The notes: generated from the sequence alone by a model not told the origin. A DNA stretch of 64,000 nucleotides from an uncultured Parabacteroides sp. (GCA_910577325.1 CAJTMR010000005.1:26981-90980); one strand, 5' to 3'; positions 27,671 to 36,950 are shown, numbered from the stretch's first letter. A program made the numbers and translations.

Positions 27671-28405
27671 ATGAAAAAAATTATCTTATTATTAGCTTTC
27701 TGCCTCAGTGTAGGCAACTTATTCGCACAAGATGCGAACGCAGACAAATTACGGGAAGAAGGAGACGCAGCCATGACGGCTAAAAATTATCCCGAAGTCG
27801 TAACAAAATACAGCGAATATCTGAAACTGACGAACTATGAAGATGAAGGCCGTGTGTTTAACTGTGCATTTGCTGCTTACAATGCCAAAAAGTTCGATGA
27901 AGCCATCAAATTCTACGACATGTCCATCCAAAAAGGCTATAAAACCGATGATGCCTATGTTGGAAAAGCAATGTCTTTGCGTAGCCAAGACAATGCAGCC
28001 GATTTTACAGCTACAGTCGAAGCAGGCCTGAAAGCAAATGCCAAGAACGCGAATCTTGAAAAGCTACTGTATGCTTATTGCATGAAGAAAGGACAGGCTG
28101 CTCAAAAAGCAGGTAAAACAGAAGAAGCGGAAGAACTGTTTAAAGACGTATTGGTTGTAAGTAATCCCCAATACAAAGGCAATGCCTTGTACAGCCTCGG
28201 TGTCATGTTTTACAATGCAGGTGCAAAAATCCTGACTGAAGCCAATCCGATCGCAACATCCGATCCAGACAAATATGCTGCTGAAAAGAAAAAAGCAGAT
28301 GCTCAAATGGCAAAAGCGAAAGGCTATCTGAAACAGGCTGTCGCACTGAATGCAGCCGATGCCAACTCTAAAAAGATTCTGGATGCGATCAATGCTGCAA
28401 AATAA
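27671..28405 (+). CDS. Secreted TPR-repeat protein
   Basis: 244 aa with a signal peptide (MKKIILLLAFCLSVGNLFAQ, about 20 residues). The mature protein is helical with TPR-like units: AAMTAKNYPEVVTKYSEYLK, FAAYNAKKFDEAIKFYDMSI, QKAGKTEEAEELFKDVLVV and AKAKGYLKQAVALNAADA. It is probably a periplasmic scaffold and stands alone between two terminators. The TPR protein at the left end of the window has a similar plan. Partner unknown. Confidence 0.8.
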   Translation: MKKIILLLAFCLSVGNLFAQDANADKLREEGDAAMTAKNYPEVVTKYSEYLKLTNYEDEGRVFNCAFAAYNAKKFDEAIKFYDMSIQKGYKTDDAYVGKAMSLRSQDNAADFTATVEAGLKANAKNANLEKLLYAYCMKKGQAAQKAGKTEEAEELFKDVLVVSNPQYKGNALYSLGVMFYNAGAKILTEANPIATSDPDKYAAEKKKADAQMAKAKGYLKQAVALNAADANSKKILDAINAAK

Positions 28406-28430
28406 GCAAGAACATATATAATATTAAACG

Positions 28431-28466
28431 AGGCAGTTTTAAACGACGTTTGAAACTGCCTTTTTC
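28431..28466 (+). terminator. Intrinsic terminator after the TPR gene
   Basis: AGGCAGTTTTAAACG (28431-28445) pairs with the inverse ending in AAACTGCCT (28461) with one G-T pair and a minimal loop, followed by TTTTTC. It may also weakly stop minus-strand transcription from the kinase gene. Confidence 0.75.
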
Positions 28467-28591
28467 ATACAACCACAATATCTTCGGTAGCAGTTCTGAT
28501 ACGTACTCGCTATATTCTGATTCAGAAAATCGACATTCCCCACTATCCAACATAAAGAACGGTTTGACCGTAATGCAACCATTTCCGACTC

Positions 28592-29893
28592 TCACCCAAA
28601 CAATATCCTGAACCGCGTCAGCCCGTCTGCATACGTCCTTAATGAGAAGGAGCAATTGTGTTTTTGGAGCACTTCACGGATAAATATCAAACCGATACCT
28701 TGACCACCGCGTTTGGTAGAGAAGAACGGGCTGAACAATTTGGCTTCCGTCTCCTTGTCAATGCCTTTTCCGGTGTCAGCGATTTCCAGGCAGACCGGAT
28801 TACGGGAAGTACGGATGTAGATTTCACCATCGTGGTCGATCGACTCGGAGGCATTCTTGATGATGTTGACCAACACCTGCTCGAAAAGAGAATTGTCCAA
28901 GTCGACAACCGGAGAAACCGGATCCAAATCCATCACGATCCGGATATTCCGATTCTGGCAAATCGTTTCCATAAAACGTTTACAGGAAAAGACGACCGCA
29001 TTCAACGACTGTGTCTTGGTTTGCGGTTCCGGTATACGGACCACATCTGCAAAGTTCGTGATGAAATGGCTCATGCTGTAGCAACGCTCTATCGACACAC
29101 GCAGGACTTCACAAATATCCTCCGTGTCCTGCATTTCACTGAAAGTCGCTTCAAGCGTGTCCAGCGTGGAAGTAATACCGGCAGTCGTGTTGTTCACCTC
29201 ATGGGCTATCATGCGAATCACTTTCTCATAGGCTTTCTTTTCTGCCTTAAAGACTTCATGGGTCAACATTTCCACCAAGTAGAACGAATGGTGAAAGCCA
29301 CGGTCTACAAACGAAGAATGTGTACATTTATATATATTGGCATCATTCAGGCGAATCGTCTGCGAACCGTACAGCGGAATCGACACCAACTCTGTCGCTA
29401 AAGAGGAGTCCAAATCCGACAAATGCCTGCCCATAATATCCGGCAAGGAAGATATTCCCAACATCTTGCAGGCTGCCGGATTAACAGTAAGGATTTCCTG
29501 ATCGAGGTTCAACATAATCACACCCATCGGCGAAGCGTTGATCAGCAAATCCAGGAAATGGTTCTGTTCCCGCAGATGCAGGCGTTCGTTCTTCAATTGC
29601 TCCATCATCTTGTTGAAAATACCGACAATACGGTCCGCCTCCTTCTGTCCTACATGACTCAGCCGGGAACTGAAATCCTGCTCCTTCAACAGTTCCATAC
29701 CGTTTCCGATGATGTCAAGAGGTTTGATAATGCAGCGATAGAACACAAACAAATAAATAATGGTCAGGATCACGATTCCTTCCACGAAGAAAAACAGATA
29801 GGACGAATCCGTATAGAAGACATGATAGGTAATAATCGCCAATACAGACAACAGCAATGTGGTCAAGATCCAAAACAATCCTCTTATTCTCAT
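28592..29893 (-). CDS. Sensor histidine kinase of a sigma-54 two-component system (NtrY/AtoS-like)
   Basis: 433 aa. Two membrane helices (about 7-26 and 31-52) are nearly contiguous, so there is almost no periplasmic sensor loop. A HAMP-like linker follows (to about 105), then a PAS domain (about 110-215, NHFLDLLINASPMGVIMLN), the phosphoacceptor His231 in MIAHEVNN, and an ATPase domain with N box VNIIKNASES, G1 LEIADTGKGID, F box LFSPFFSTK and G2 GGQGIGLIF. The signal is probably sensed in the membrane or by the PAS domain. It lies 12 bp after the response regulator gene and should phosphorylate it. Confidence 0.9.
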   Translation of the reverse strand: MRIRGLFWILTTLLLSVLAIITYHVFYTDSSYLFFFVEGIVILTIIYLFVFYRCIIKPLDIIGNGMELLKEQDFSSRLSHVGQKEADRIVGIFNKMMEQLKNERLHLREQNHFLDLLINASPMGVIMLNLDQEILTVNPAACKMLGISSLPDIMGRHLSDLDSSLATELVSIPLYGSQTIRLNDANIYKCTHSSFVDRGFHHSFYLVEMLTHEVFKAEKKAYEKVIRMIAHEVNNTTAGITSTLDTLEATFSEMQDTEDICEVLRVSIERCYSMSHFITNFADVVRIPEPQTKTQSLNAVVFSCKRFMETICQNRNIRIVMDLDPVSPVVDLDNSLFEQVLVNIIKNASESIDHDGEIYIRTSRNPVCLEIADTGKGIDKETEAKLFSPFFSTKRGGQGIGLIFIREVLQKHNCSFSLRTYADGLTRFRILFG

Positions 29894-29905
29894 CTGCCCG
29901 GCTAT

Positions 29906-31279
29906 TTATTTGTCCACAGGAATATCATATTTCTCAAGACGCCGGTACAAAGCCGCCCGACTGATACCAAGTGCCGTGGCAACATGCGAAAGATTGCCGG
30001 AATGAGTCTTCAACGCCTGCAAGATCGTTTGCTTTTCCAATTCGTCCAATGTCAGGCCTTCAAGCAAAGGAACAGCCTCAGCCTTTACCGCCGTGGTGGT
30101 ATGTTGACATTGACTTTGGAAATCGGAAACTCCCAAAACGGTCTTACCCGACACCAACATCGTCCGCTCAACCAAGTTCTTCAGTTCACGGATATTACCC
30201 GGATAAGGCAGTTTTTGCAAAAAGGTCAGGGCTTCAGATGAGAAATGAACAGCCGGCAAACCGTTCATCTCCGACTGTTTGTCGGCAAAATAGCGTGCCA
30301 ACAAAGGAATGTCGTCCTTACGCTCACGGAGCGCGGGCAAATGGACGGTTATCAAGTTGATACGGTAAAACAGGTCTTCCCGGAACGTGCGCCCGACTAC
30401 CATCTCCCGCAAGTTGCAGTTTGTCGCGCTGACCACACGGATATCAACTTTGCGGGGACGACTGTCACCCAGCACCTCGAATGTCTGGTCTTGTAAGACA
30501 CGCAACAGTTTCACCTGACAAGAGAGTTCGAGATCACCGATCTCGTCAAGAAAAATCGTACCTTTATTCGCCATTTCGAAACGTCCGGTACGATCGATGT
30601 AAGCATCAGTAAACGCTCCTTTCTTGTGACCGAACATCTCGCTTTCGAAGAGACTTTGCGAAAGTCCACCGAGATTGACCTTTACAAACGGCTCTTTCGC
30701 ACGCCGGCTATTCGTATGGATCGCCTCGGCAATCAACTCCTTCCCTGTCCCGCTCTCACCGGTTATCAAGACGGAGGCATTGGTTGGAGCGATCCGGGAA
30801 ACCGTCCCCAACACATCCATCAATGGTGCGCTTTGACCTATGATCTTGTCAAAATGGAATTTATTATCGGCATCGTGGCGGTTCAAAGGTGCTTCCAGCC
30901 CTTTCTTCTGTTCATTCAGTTCAATCGCCGTACGGATGGATTTCAGCAGCACAAGATTATTCCAAGGCTTGGTCACAAAATCAAAAGCACCGGCCTGCAT
31001 TCCTTTCACGGCAAGCGAAATAGACCCCCATGCCGTCATCAGGATAACCGGGACTTCAGGCTGGAAAATCTTCACTTGCTTCAATAATTGTATGCCCTCT
31101 TTACCGGTCGTAGTCAACGTGAAGTTCATATCCATCAGGATAAGCTGCGGTGCTATCTGGCGCACGACAGCCAACGCTTCTTCCGGTCCCGGAACAGCTT
31201 CCGGCTCAAATCCGGCCCGCTTCAACAGGATAGTCAGCGAGGAACGGACAGAAGCATCATCATCTATTATTAGGATCAT
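29906..31279 (-). CDS. Sigma-54-dependent response regulator (NtrC family)
   Basis: 457 aa in three parts. The receiver domain is at 1-120 (acidic pocket Asp6-Asp8, phosphoacceptor Asp50 in LILMDMNF). The AAA+ domain is at about 150-385, with Walker A GESGTGKE, GTIFLDEIGDLE and RVVSATNCNL. The Fis-type helix-turn-helix is at about 410-457 (HVATALGISRAALYRRLEKY). The sigma-54 contact loop, normally GAFTGA, reads GAFTDA (221-226). Only sigma-54 promoters can be opened by this class. Three such promoters with paired upstream sites lie within the next 16 kb and are the obvious targets. Confidence 0.95.
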   Translation of the reverse strand: MILIIDDDASVRSSLTILLKRAGFEPEAVPGPEEALAVVRQIAPQLILMDMNFTLTTTGKEGIQLLKQVKIFQPEVPVILMTAWGSISLAVKGMQAGAFDFVTKPWNNLVLLKSIRTAIELNEQKKGLEAPLNRHDADNKFHFDKIIGQSAPLMDVLGTVSRIAPTNASVLITGESGTGKELIAEAIHTNSRRAKEPFVKVNLGGLSQSLFESEMFGHKKGAFTDAYIDRTGRFEMANKGTIFLDEIGDLELSCQVKLLRVLQDQTFEVLGDSRPRKVDIRVVSATNCNLREMVVGRTFREDLFYRINLITVHLPALRERKDDIPLLARYFADKQSEMNGLPAVHFSSEALTFLQKLPYPGNIRELKNLVERTMLVSGKTVLGVSDFQSQCQHTTTAVKAEAVPLLEGLTLDELEKQTILQALKTHSGNLSHVATALGISRAALYRRLEKYDIPVDK

Positions 31280-31427
31280 AATTGTTTACTGTTTTGAATG
31301 ACATTCAGTCTGGCACGGATTACAATGATTACCCCAGGATTTTATTTGAAATCAATATATTATCCGTATAACCCGTACCTAAAGAATAAACCATCATCAG
31401 ATTTGCAAAAATAGGGAATTTAATCGT

Positions 31428-32909
31428 TCATCGCCTCACGATCTTCTCAAATTCTGCATCGAGCGTCTGGTTGTTGATGAAATCATAAAGGGTAACGCTG
31501 CGGATATTGTAATAATAGTTCCAATAGTCGTACAGTTCCTGGATATGCTTCTGCTTGGCCTCATCCTTCGACTGTTGCGCGTCGTTCAAATCCAGGATAT
31601 TGATCTTGCCGATCATGAATGTCTCAATCGAAGTCTTGTAACGCTTTTCCGCGATCATATCGGCTTCCTGCGCGATCTCCAACTGGGCGGCCTGGTTGTT
31701 GAAGTTTTCCACCAACAAGAAAATATCCTGGTTGAAACTGATCTCCTCCTGCTTGATTTTGGACAACGTTACATCGCGGTTAGACTCGGCAACCTTCACT
31801 TTTCCCCGGCGCTTGCCCCAATCGAGAATCGGAATCGTCATACCGACCTCGACCACTTGGTTTCCTTTTAACCGATTATAAGCGGCATCAAACGTATGGT
31901 CTTTCCCGGTATAACCGATCGTAGCGAAGAGGTTGATATTTCGGCGGTTCCCTTTGGCCGTCGCAACCTCATAGTCGGCTTCCAACTGGCGGCGACGAAT
32001 ATTCTTGGCAAACGAATTATTTTCTTGTGCTTTCTGCAACACGACCTCATAGACCATCCGCAAGGAGGGAGCGGACTCTGGCAGGATCGGCTCAACCACC
32101 TCCCGTTCGCTCAGCCCCAGGAAAGCCCGAAGCCGGAACATGTTGGCATTAAGGTTGGACTGCGCCTCGGTCAGTTTTCCTTTCATTTGCAAGGCGGACA
32201 ACTTCAATTGCATCAATTCGCTTTCGGAAATATGGCCGATCTTACGTTTGGCAATAGCTATCTCGTACAGCTTATCGGCATTTTCGAGATTCTGCTTGGC
32301 AATCTGCACATTCTCATTCGCCAACAGTAGGTTGAAGAAATAACCGATCGTATTGATCGTCACTTCCTCCACACTCTCGATATAAGCGGCTTTCGCTTCC
32401 TGGTAGCGGACAGGTTCAATGCGCCTTTTCCATTTCAGATCATTCACACCGAAGATCGGTTGCGTAAGCGTCAACCCGATAGGTACGCTCATATATTCGT
32501 TGAAAGCCCCTTTTCCCAACTGACGATTGAAATCGAGGGAAGAGTTCAATGATATCTTTCCTCCTGTCAAAGCGATATTCTGATCGATCGAAATCTCACC
32601 GTTCAGACCGAGCGAATTATTCCGGACAAAGGTGTACGAACCGTCGGATTGCTGATATTTGGTATACTGTTTACTATAGGCAGGAAGCGTCCCTTTGAAG
32701 TTGATCTCAGGCAACTGATCGGCGATATGCGTACGATATTCCCAATAAGCAGTCTTCAATTCATTCAAGGCAACCGCAGCATCTACCGATTGCGTTTGTG
32801 CCAAGTTGATCGCTTCTTTAAGGGTCAACCTGACAGTATCTTGTTTCTGCGCCTGTAGCTCAGAACATGATAACAAGAGAGAAATGATAGCTATATAGAT
32901 CTTTTTCAT
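31428..32909 (-). CDS. TolC-family outer-membrane efflux channel
   Basis: 493 aa with a signal peptide (MKKIYIAIISLLLSCSELQAQ). The two-fold outer-membrane factor repeat is visible: LTLKEAINLAQTQSVDAAVAL near the N-terminus and LANENVQIAKQNLENADKLYEIA; then LRAFLGLSEREVVEP, KVAESNRDVTLSKIKQEEIS and the long C-terminal helix with YKTSIETFMIGKINILDLNDAQ. It forms the outer-membrane duct of a tripartite exporter. The adaptor, ATPase and permeases are on the same strand upstream. A sigma-54 promoter 24 bp before the start, with paired upstream sites, ties it to the same control. Confidence 0.93.
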   Translation of the reverse strand: MKKIYIAIISLLLSCSELQAQKQDTVRLTLKEAINLAQTQSVDAAVALNELKTAYWEYRTHIADQLPEINFKGTLPAYSKQYTKYQQSDGSYTFVRNNSLGLNGEISIDQNIALTGGKISLNSSLDFNRQLGKGAFNEYMSVPIGLTLTQPIFGVNDLKWKRRIEPVRYQEAKAAYIESVEEVTINTIGYFFNLLLANENVQIAKQNLENADKLYEIAIAKRKIGHISESELMQLKLSALQMKGKLTEAQSNLNANMFRLRAFLGLSEREVVEPILPESAPSLRMVYEVVLQKAQENNSFAKNIRRRQLEADYEVATAKGNRRNINLFATIGYTGKDHTFDAAYNRLKGNQVVEVGMTIPILDWGKRRGKVKVAESNRDVTLSKIKQEEISFNQDIFLLVENFNNQAAQLEIAQEADMIAEKRYKTSIETFMIGKINILDLNDAQQSKDEAKQKHIQELYDYWNYYYNIRSVTLYDFINNQTLDAEFEKIVRR

Positions 32910-32932
32910 CGTAATATTTTTTTCCTTTCATT

Positions 32933-32948
32933 GGCAAAAGCTATGCCA
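32933..32948 (-). promoter_or_regulatory. Sigma-54 promoter (-24/-12) of the tolC-like gene
   Basis: Minus strand reads TGGCATAGCTTTTGCC: the -24 TGGCAY, five bases, the -12 TTGC. Transcription should start about 12 bp after the GC, close to 32922, leaving a very short leader before the ATG at 32909. The region is nearly palindromic, so a weaker plus-strand match exists as well. Confidence 0.8.
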
Positions 32949-32992
32949 AAAAGATATATTACTGATTATCTGCAACATGTCAAAAACCATAG

Positions 32993-33027
32993 TGTCCGAA
33001 AATGAACAGTATGTCCGTTTTTGAAGT
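32993..33027. promoter_or_regulatory. Paired upstream activator sites for the tolC-like gene
   Basis: TGTCCGAAAATGAACA (32993-33008) and TGTCCGTTTTTGAAGT (33012-33027) fit TGTYCR-N4-YGRACA, the second imperfectly. Starts are 19 bp apart. The near site begins 44 bp upstream of the -24 box. The same arrangement recurs at 40431 and 47146. Confidence 0.75.
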
Positions 33028-33035
33028 ATTATTCA

Positions 33036-33043
33036 TATCTTTG
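33036..33043 (+). promoter_or_regulatory. -7 box upstream of the diacylglycerol kinase gene
   Basis: TATCTTTG fits TAnnTTTG, 27 bp before the ATG. It is immediately beside the upstream activator sites of the divergent tolC-like gene. No clear -33 element. Confidence 0.45.
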
Positions 33044-33070
33044 TCCTATTCTCTCAAAACAATAAGTAAT

Positions 33071-33442
33071 ATGAAAAACAGCGGCTTCACTTTTCGTAAA
33101 CGACTGGCCAGTTTCCGGTATGCTTTTAATGGCATCCGTTTATTAATACAAAAAGAGCACAATGCATGGATACATTGTTTTGTTGCTATTTGTGTGGTTA
33201 TATCCGGCTTTTTCTTCGGCTTATCCCGGGTAGAATGGATGGCGGTCGTAATCGTAATCGGAGCCGTACTATCGGCCGAAGCAGTCAATTCATCCATTGA
33301 ATCATTGGCCGATTCAGTCTCACCCGAATACAACGAAACAATAAAAAAAACGAAAGACCTTGCAGCAGGTGCCGTTTTAATTATGGCAATAGCAGCTGCA
33401 ATAGTCGGATCAATTATATTTTTCCCAAAACTGGGATTTTAA
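33071..33442 (+). CDS. dgkA: Diacylglycerol/undecaprenol kinase family protein (DgkA-like)
   Basis: 123 aa. The start at 33071 (MKNSGFTFRKRLASFRYAFN) fits the family. An upstream ATG would run through the activator sites and promoter. The small integral-membrane kinase has a basic N-terminal amphipathic helix, three membrane helices, the active-site stretch GAVLSAEAVNSSIESLADSV and KDLAAGAVL near the end. It phosphorylates diacylglycerol or, as in many bacteria, undecaprenol for recycling of the cell-wall lipid carrier. A PAP2-type lipid phosphatase is encoded two genes downstream, which suits lipid-carrier metabolism. Confidence 0.88.
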   Translation: MKNSGFTFRKRLASFRYAFNGIRLLIQKEHNAWIHCFVAICVVISGFFFGLSRVEWMAVVIVIGAVLSAEAVNSSIESLADSVSPEYNETIKKTKDLAAGAVLIMAIAAAIVGSIIFFPKLGF

Positions 33443-33472
33443 ATGACTATTTAAAAGAATAATTCTTTTTTC

Positions 33473-33503
33473 ATTGTTTTACAATTCTCTTTGTTTATAT
33501 TTG
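33473..33503 (+). promoter_or_regulatory. Bacteroides-type promoter of the 69-aa gene
   Basis: TTG at 33474-33476, 19 bp, then TATATTTG at 33496-33503, a full -33/-7 match. It is 30 bp before the start codon. Confidence 0.65.
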
Positions 33504-33533
33504 TGCCATTATTAAATATTAAAACAAGAGATT

Positions 33534-33743
33534 ATGGCACGTACAGTAAATTATCCGAAAAGAGCGGAAAAAATTAAAGAAATGATTGATGATTTAGTTA
33601 AGGAAATGGGACATTCACCCAACATTCCCATCCAGAAAAACAAACTAAAACTCGTCGATATCGACTTCGATAATGTCGATATTGTAACACTTATGCAAGT
33701 ACAGGCACGTATCAGCCGCCTCATTCTTGAAAAAAGTAAATAA
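33534..33743 (+). CDS. Small conserved-looking protein of unknown function
   Basis: 69 aa, basic and helical at the N-terminus (MARTVNYPKRAEKIKEMIDD), then LKLVDIDFDNVDIVTLMQVQ and a helical end. No signal peptide or membrane segment. It has its own clear promoter and a 22-bp gap to the PAP2 gene, so it is probably expressed. I do not recognise the family. Confidence 0.6.
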   Translation: MARTVNYPKRAEKIKEMIDDLVKEMGHSPNIPIQKNKLKLVDIDFDNVDIVTLMQVQARISRLILEKSK

Positions 33744-33765
33744 AGCCAACAACACATATCTATAA

Positions 33766-34323
33766 ATGAAACAAATTCTTACCCTGATTTTCGTATTATT
33801 CGTTTGTTTGTCGGGAAAAGCACAGGAAATCGAGATCAGTGGAAGTCGCAAGGCCGTCCGTACCTCAGGTGATGTGTTGGCGTTCGTAACCCCTGTGGCG
33901 AGTTTGGCCACCGTACTGGTGTTGCAGGATTGGCAAGGACTGAAGCAAGGCGCTTTGGCAGGAGTTTCTACTATAGGTATGACGTTCGCTCTGAAACATC
34001 TGATCAAAAAAGAGCGGCCAGACGGCAGTGACAAACATTCGTTTCCATCCATGCATACCTCGGTATCGTTTACAGGAGCCGCGTTTATCCAACGACGCTA
34101 TGGCTGGAAATGGGGAATTCCGGCATACGCAATCGCCTCGTATGTAGGATGGAGCCGGACATACGCCAAAAAGCATGATTGGTGGGACGTAATAGCGGGA
34201 GCCGCTCTCGGAGCCGGAAGCGCTTACATTTTCACCCGTCCGTTTGCAGCGAAGCACAACTTGTCTATCAGCCCTGTAGCGAGCGATAAACATTTCGGCC
34301 TATATGCTTCCATAACATTTTAG
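33766..34323 (+). CDS. PAP2-family lipid phosphatase
   Basis: 185 aa with a signal peptide (MKQILTLIFVLFVCLSGKAQ). The three PAP2 motifs are present: KHLIKKERP (K-x6-RP), SFPSMHTSVSF (PSxH type, with Met before His) and SRTYAKKHDWWDV (SR-x5-H-x3-D). Such enzymes remove phosphate from lipid phosphates such as undecaprenyl pyrophosphate or phosphatidylglycerophosphate. It lies downstream of the DgkA-like kinase and the 69-aa gene, and is closed by a bidirectional terminator. Confidence 0.88.
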   Translation: MKQILTLIFVLFVCLSGKAQEIEISGSRKAVRTSGDVLAFVTPVASLATVLVLQDWQGLKQGALAGVSTIGMTFALKHLIKKERPDGSDKHSFPSMHTSVSFTGAAFIQRRYGWKWGIPAYAIASYVGWSRTYAKKHDWWDVIAGAALGAGSAYIFTRPFAAKHNLSISPVASDKHFGLYASITF

Positions 34324-34374
34324 AAGTTAAACCCGACCACGCAATCCCAGCAAAGTAGGGTTTAACTTCTAAAA
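34318..34374. terminator. Bidirectional intrinsic terminator
   Basis: Perfect 17-bp arms (34318-34334 and 34358-34374) begin TTTTAGAAGTTAAACCC and enclose a 23-nt loop. The T-rich ends serve both directions: the PAP2 gene from the left and the permease operon from the right. The left arm overlaps the PAP2 stop codon. Confidence 0.8.
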
Positions 34375-34392
34375 TAATATCATAGTCAATCT

Positions 34393-35667
34393 TCATTCAT
34401 AATGCAGAGCATCCGTCGGCCTTAATCTCGACGCTTTCCGTGCCGGGAACCAAATGCCTGTAAAAATCATCGTTTGCAGGATAAACAACGAAACGACAGC
34501 GACCAGCAAGACACGGCCTCCCGTATAAGGTAAATCGTAGACATTCAGGATTTCGGCTCGTAACAAATTCACATAGATCAGCAACGCCGGGAATACCGCT
34601 ACCGACGTCAGGCAAAGGCCTTCCAGAAAGAACAGCTTCCCTATAGCCGACCTGGATGCTCCCATCACCATACGGATACCGATTTCGGAACGCCGCAATC
34701 GTGTCCGCAGCCAAAACGTCCCGAACACACCGAGAAAAGCGGTCAGCAAAACAAACAACAAGACATACATCATCGGTTCCACATTCTGCTTCATCTCCGT
34801 ATCGATACCCTTCGCGACCTCGTCTTCCATGCTGATAATCGAAGAGACATATATCTGTCCGGCCCAAAGACGCTCCGCCATCTCACGTTCGAAATACTCC
34901 CTGAAATGGACATCGCTGCCTTCCCGGACACGAACCCACAGTTCCATACGCTGTGCCTGGTTCTGCTGTAAACGTTCATTCCATTCTTGCCGAGACATCA
35001 ACAGGAAGAAAGAGGCTTGGTAAGGTCGGAACGGACGACTTTTCAGATCCATGAAGACTCCAAAAGCAGGATAAGGCTCACGCACATCATTGCCGGTATC
35101 CATGTAAAGCGTATCGCCCGGAACATCCGCCACACTCGCATATCCAAACTGATCGCAAGCCAGCCGGGAAACAAGCAGCCGGGAACGATCAGCCTCGCGC
35201 AAGTCCAACAGTTTCCCGTTGTGATCACACAAACGAAAAACCCTCAAATAGCCTTCGTCGACCGCACGTCCTTGCAAATTAGCTTGGCCCAAGCTGTCCC
35301 TGCGGAACACCGTAGTCCACCATCCCCCTCCTGCAACCGGAGAAGCCGAAGTGGAAATACCGACCTCCTCCACATCCGGATAAAGCCTCACCTGCCCGAC
35401 AAGCTGCTCCAGCATCTCGCTCTCGGTCTGTTCCAGTTCGTCGGCAGGCCGGTAACCGATCGCTCCCGGCGCCAGCCGTTTCAGCTTCAACTGGTAAGTG
35501 TTTGTCACATCAAAACCGCGCGGCTCCATGTAATTTTTCAACTTGATCCACGAAAAGTCGACCTCCATCAGCAAGAACAGGAAGACAACGGTCAACTCCA
35601 ACAACAGCCAAACCGTCTGCCGTCTTTCACTCCACAATTGTTTTATAACCACTTGAAACATATTCAT
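34393..35667 (-). CDS. FtsX/MacB-type ABC permease, B-type (pair 4)
   Basis: 424 aa from the ATG at 35667, which shares a base with the stop codon of the upstream permease (TGATG). Plan: N-terminal helix after a short cytoplasmic segment (QLWSERRQTVWLLLELTVVF), large periplasmic domain (about 45-280) starting EPRGFDVTNTY, then three C-terminal helices with the FtsX motif IGIRMVMGASRSAIGKLF. It ends RLRPTDALHYE, like the other B-type members. MacB-type permeases do not transport through the membrane but transmit ATPase motion to the periplasmic adaptor. Confidence 0.88.
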   Translation of the reverse strand: MNMFQVVIKQLWSERRQTVWLLLELTVVFLFLLMEVDFSWIKLKNYMEPRGFDVTNTYQLKLKRLAPGAIGYRPADELEQTESEMLEQLVGQVRLYPDVEEVGISTSASPVAGGGWWTTVFRRDSLGQANLQGRAVDEGYLRVFRLCDHNGKLLDLREADRSRLLVSRLACDQFGYASVADVPGDTLYMDTGNDVREPYPAFGVFMDLKSRPFRPYQASFFLLMSRQEWNERLQQNQAQRMELWVRVREGSDVHFREYFEREMAERLWAGQIYVSSIISMEDEVAKGIDTEMKQNVEPMMYVLLFVLLTAFLGVFGTFWLRTRLRRSEIGIRMVMGASRSAIGKLFFLEGLCLTSVAVFPALLIYVNLLRAEILNVYDLPYTGGRVLLVAVVSLFILQTMIFTGIWFPARKASRLRPTDALHYE

Positions 35668-36950
35668 CACGCATTTAATGCCTCTACAATCTGACGTCGG
35701 GCGACACGCCAAGCTGGAATACCAATTGAGAGAAAATTAATAAAAAGACATATCAAGAATGCCACAGGAAACAACCAAGGCGTAAACAACATGTCAGCCG
35801 TCAACCGCACATCCGTCCGCTCCAGCAAACCGTCTTTAGCAAGAAAGAAAAACAGGACGGAAAAACATTGTCCTAACACACATCCGATCACCGTTACAAT
35901 CAGGCTTTCATAAAGCATCTGTCCCACCACGCGCGAAGAGGTCGCACCGAACGCCTTCCTCAATCCGATTTCCGGCTGCCGTCTCCGGATCTGGCTAAAG
36001 GCCAGCCCCAGCATATTGAACACCGGCAAAAAGAAAAACAACAACGCTAAGCAAAGCATGCCGGAAAAAAGTGCACTCAACTTCTCCTCATGCCAACGCT
36101 GGAACATCCTCTGCGTCGCCGTATGCGGTTGCGTGAACAAGTCCGCCTGCCAGTCCTGCAAATTGGAATTATAACGTCTCACGTTCCGTACCACTTCTTC
36201 CCGAACCGCCGGGAAGTCCGCTGCCGAAGCAGCCAGCAAGCAGACATTCAGACCGCCGCATACACCACCAGCGTTCACCTCAGCCATCATCACCTCGTCG
36301 CACGTATAAGGCACAAACACCTGCCCGTACACTTCCGAAACTGCCTCACTGACAGGCTTCACTATACCGCATACCTGATATTCTACATACTCGATCAACA
36401 AGGTTTCCCCTATCACCTCCGTCGCACCGAACAATTCGCGAGCGACATCTTCTGTCAACACAGCCTGCCGTCGAGCACTCCGAACACTCGCTTCATCATA
36501 CGGCTTGCCGGCCACGAACACAAAGTCGAACACACGCCAAAAGTCACCATTCGTCTTCCGCTGTGCAAACTCACCGCCCTTCTTCCGTCCGGGAGACGAA
36601 AGCCGAACCTGCCCCGTCCCACCGGACATGACCGCGACCTCCTCAACCGTCTTCAACTCCTCGAACACCTGACGAACGAAAGGGACGCCCAAGCCATCCA
36701 TCCACCGACCACCGGTCGGCACTTTACGCCCATCCGAATCCACTTTCACCATATCCGACTGTACCCCAGTCACGTAAAGCATCCTCCCACGAGCCGATAC
36801 CGGAGCGTATGACGAAGTACGCACAATGTAAAACTGAACCAAAACCAACAACATCGCGGCAGACAACGTAGTACCCATAATCATCAATACGCTCATCAAA
36901 GGGTTCTCCAGAAGCGAAGCCCACGCTTGTTTCAAGTATTGCTTATACAT
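35667..36950 (-). CDS. FtsX/MacB-type ABC permease, A-type (pair 4)
   Basis: 427 aa. It begins MYKQYLKQAWASLLENPLMS, the A-type start. One N-terminal helix (about 20-42), a periplasmic MacB-like domain (about 45-280), then three helices with EIGLRKAFGATSSRVVGQML. It lies 35 bp after the ATPase gene and overlaps the next permease. It forms the fourth A/B pair with the downstream gene. Confidence 0.88.
   Translation of the reverse strand: MYKQYLKQAWASLLENPLMSVLMIMGTTLSAAMLLVLVQFYIVRTSSYAPVSARGRMLYVTGVQSDMVKVDSDGRKVPTGGRWMDGLGVPFVRQVFEELKTVEEVAVMSGGTGQVRLSSPGRKKGGEFAQRKTNGDFWRVFDFVFVAGKPYDEASVRSARRQAVLTEDVARELFGATEVIGETLLIEYVEYQVCGIVKPVSEAVSEVYGQVFVPYTCDEVMMAEVNAGGVCGGLNVCLLAASAADFPAVREEVVRNVRRYNSNLQDWQADLFTQPHTATQRMFQRWHEEKLSALFSGMLCLALLFFFLPVFNMLGLAFSQIRRRQPEIGLRKAFGATSSRVVGQMLYESLIVTVIGCVLGQCFSVLFFFLAKDGLLERTDVRLTADMLFTPWLFPVAFLICLFINFLSIGIPAWRVARRQIVEALNA

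Noticed and set aside
28389..28655. 88-aa minus-strand frame downstream of the kinase
   Set aside because: It overlaps the kinase C-terminus and a terminator hairpin, and its sequence has no recognisable features.
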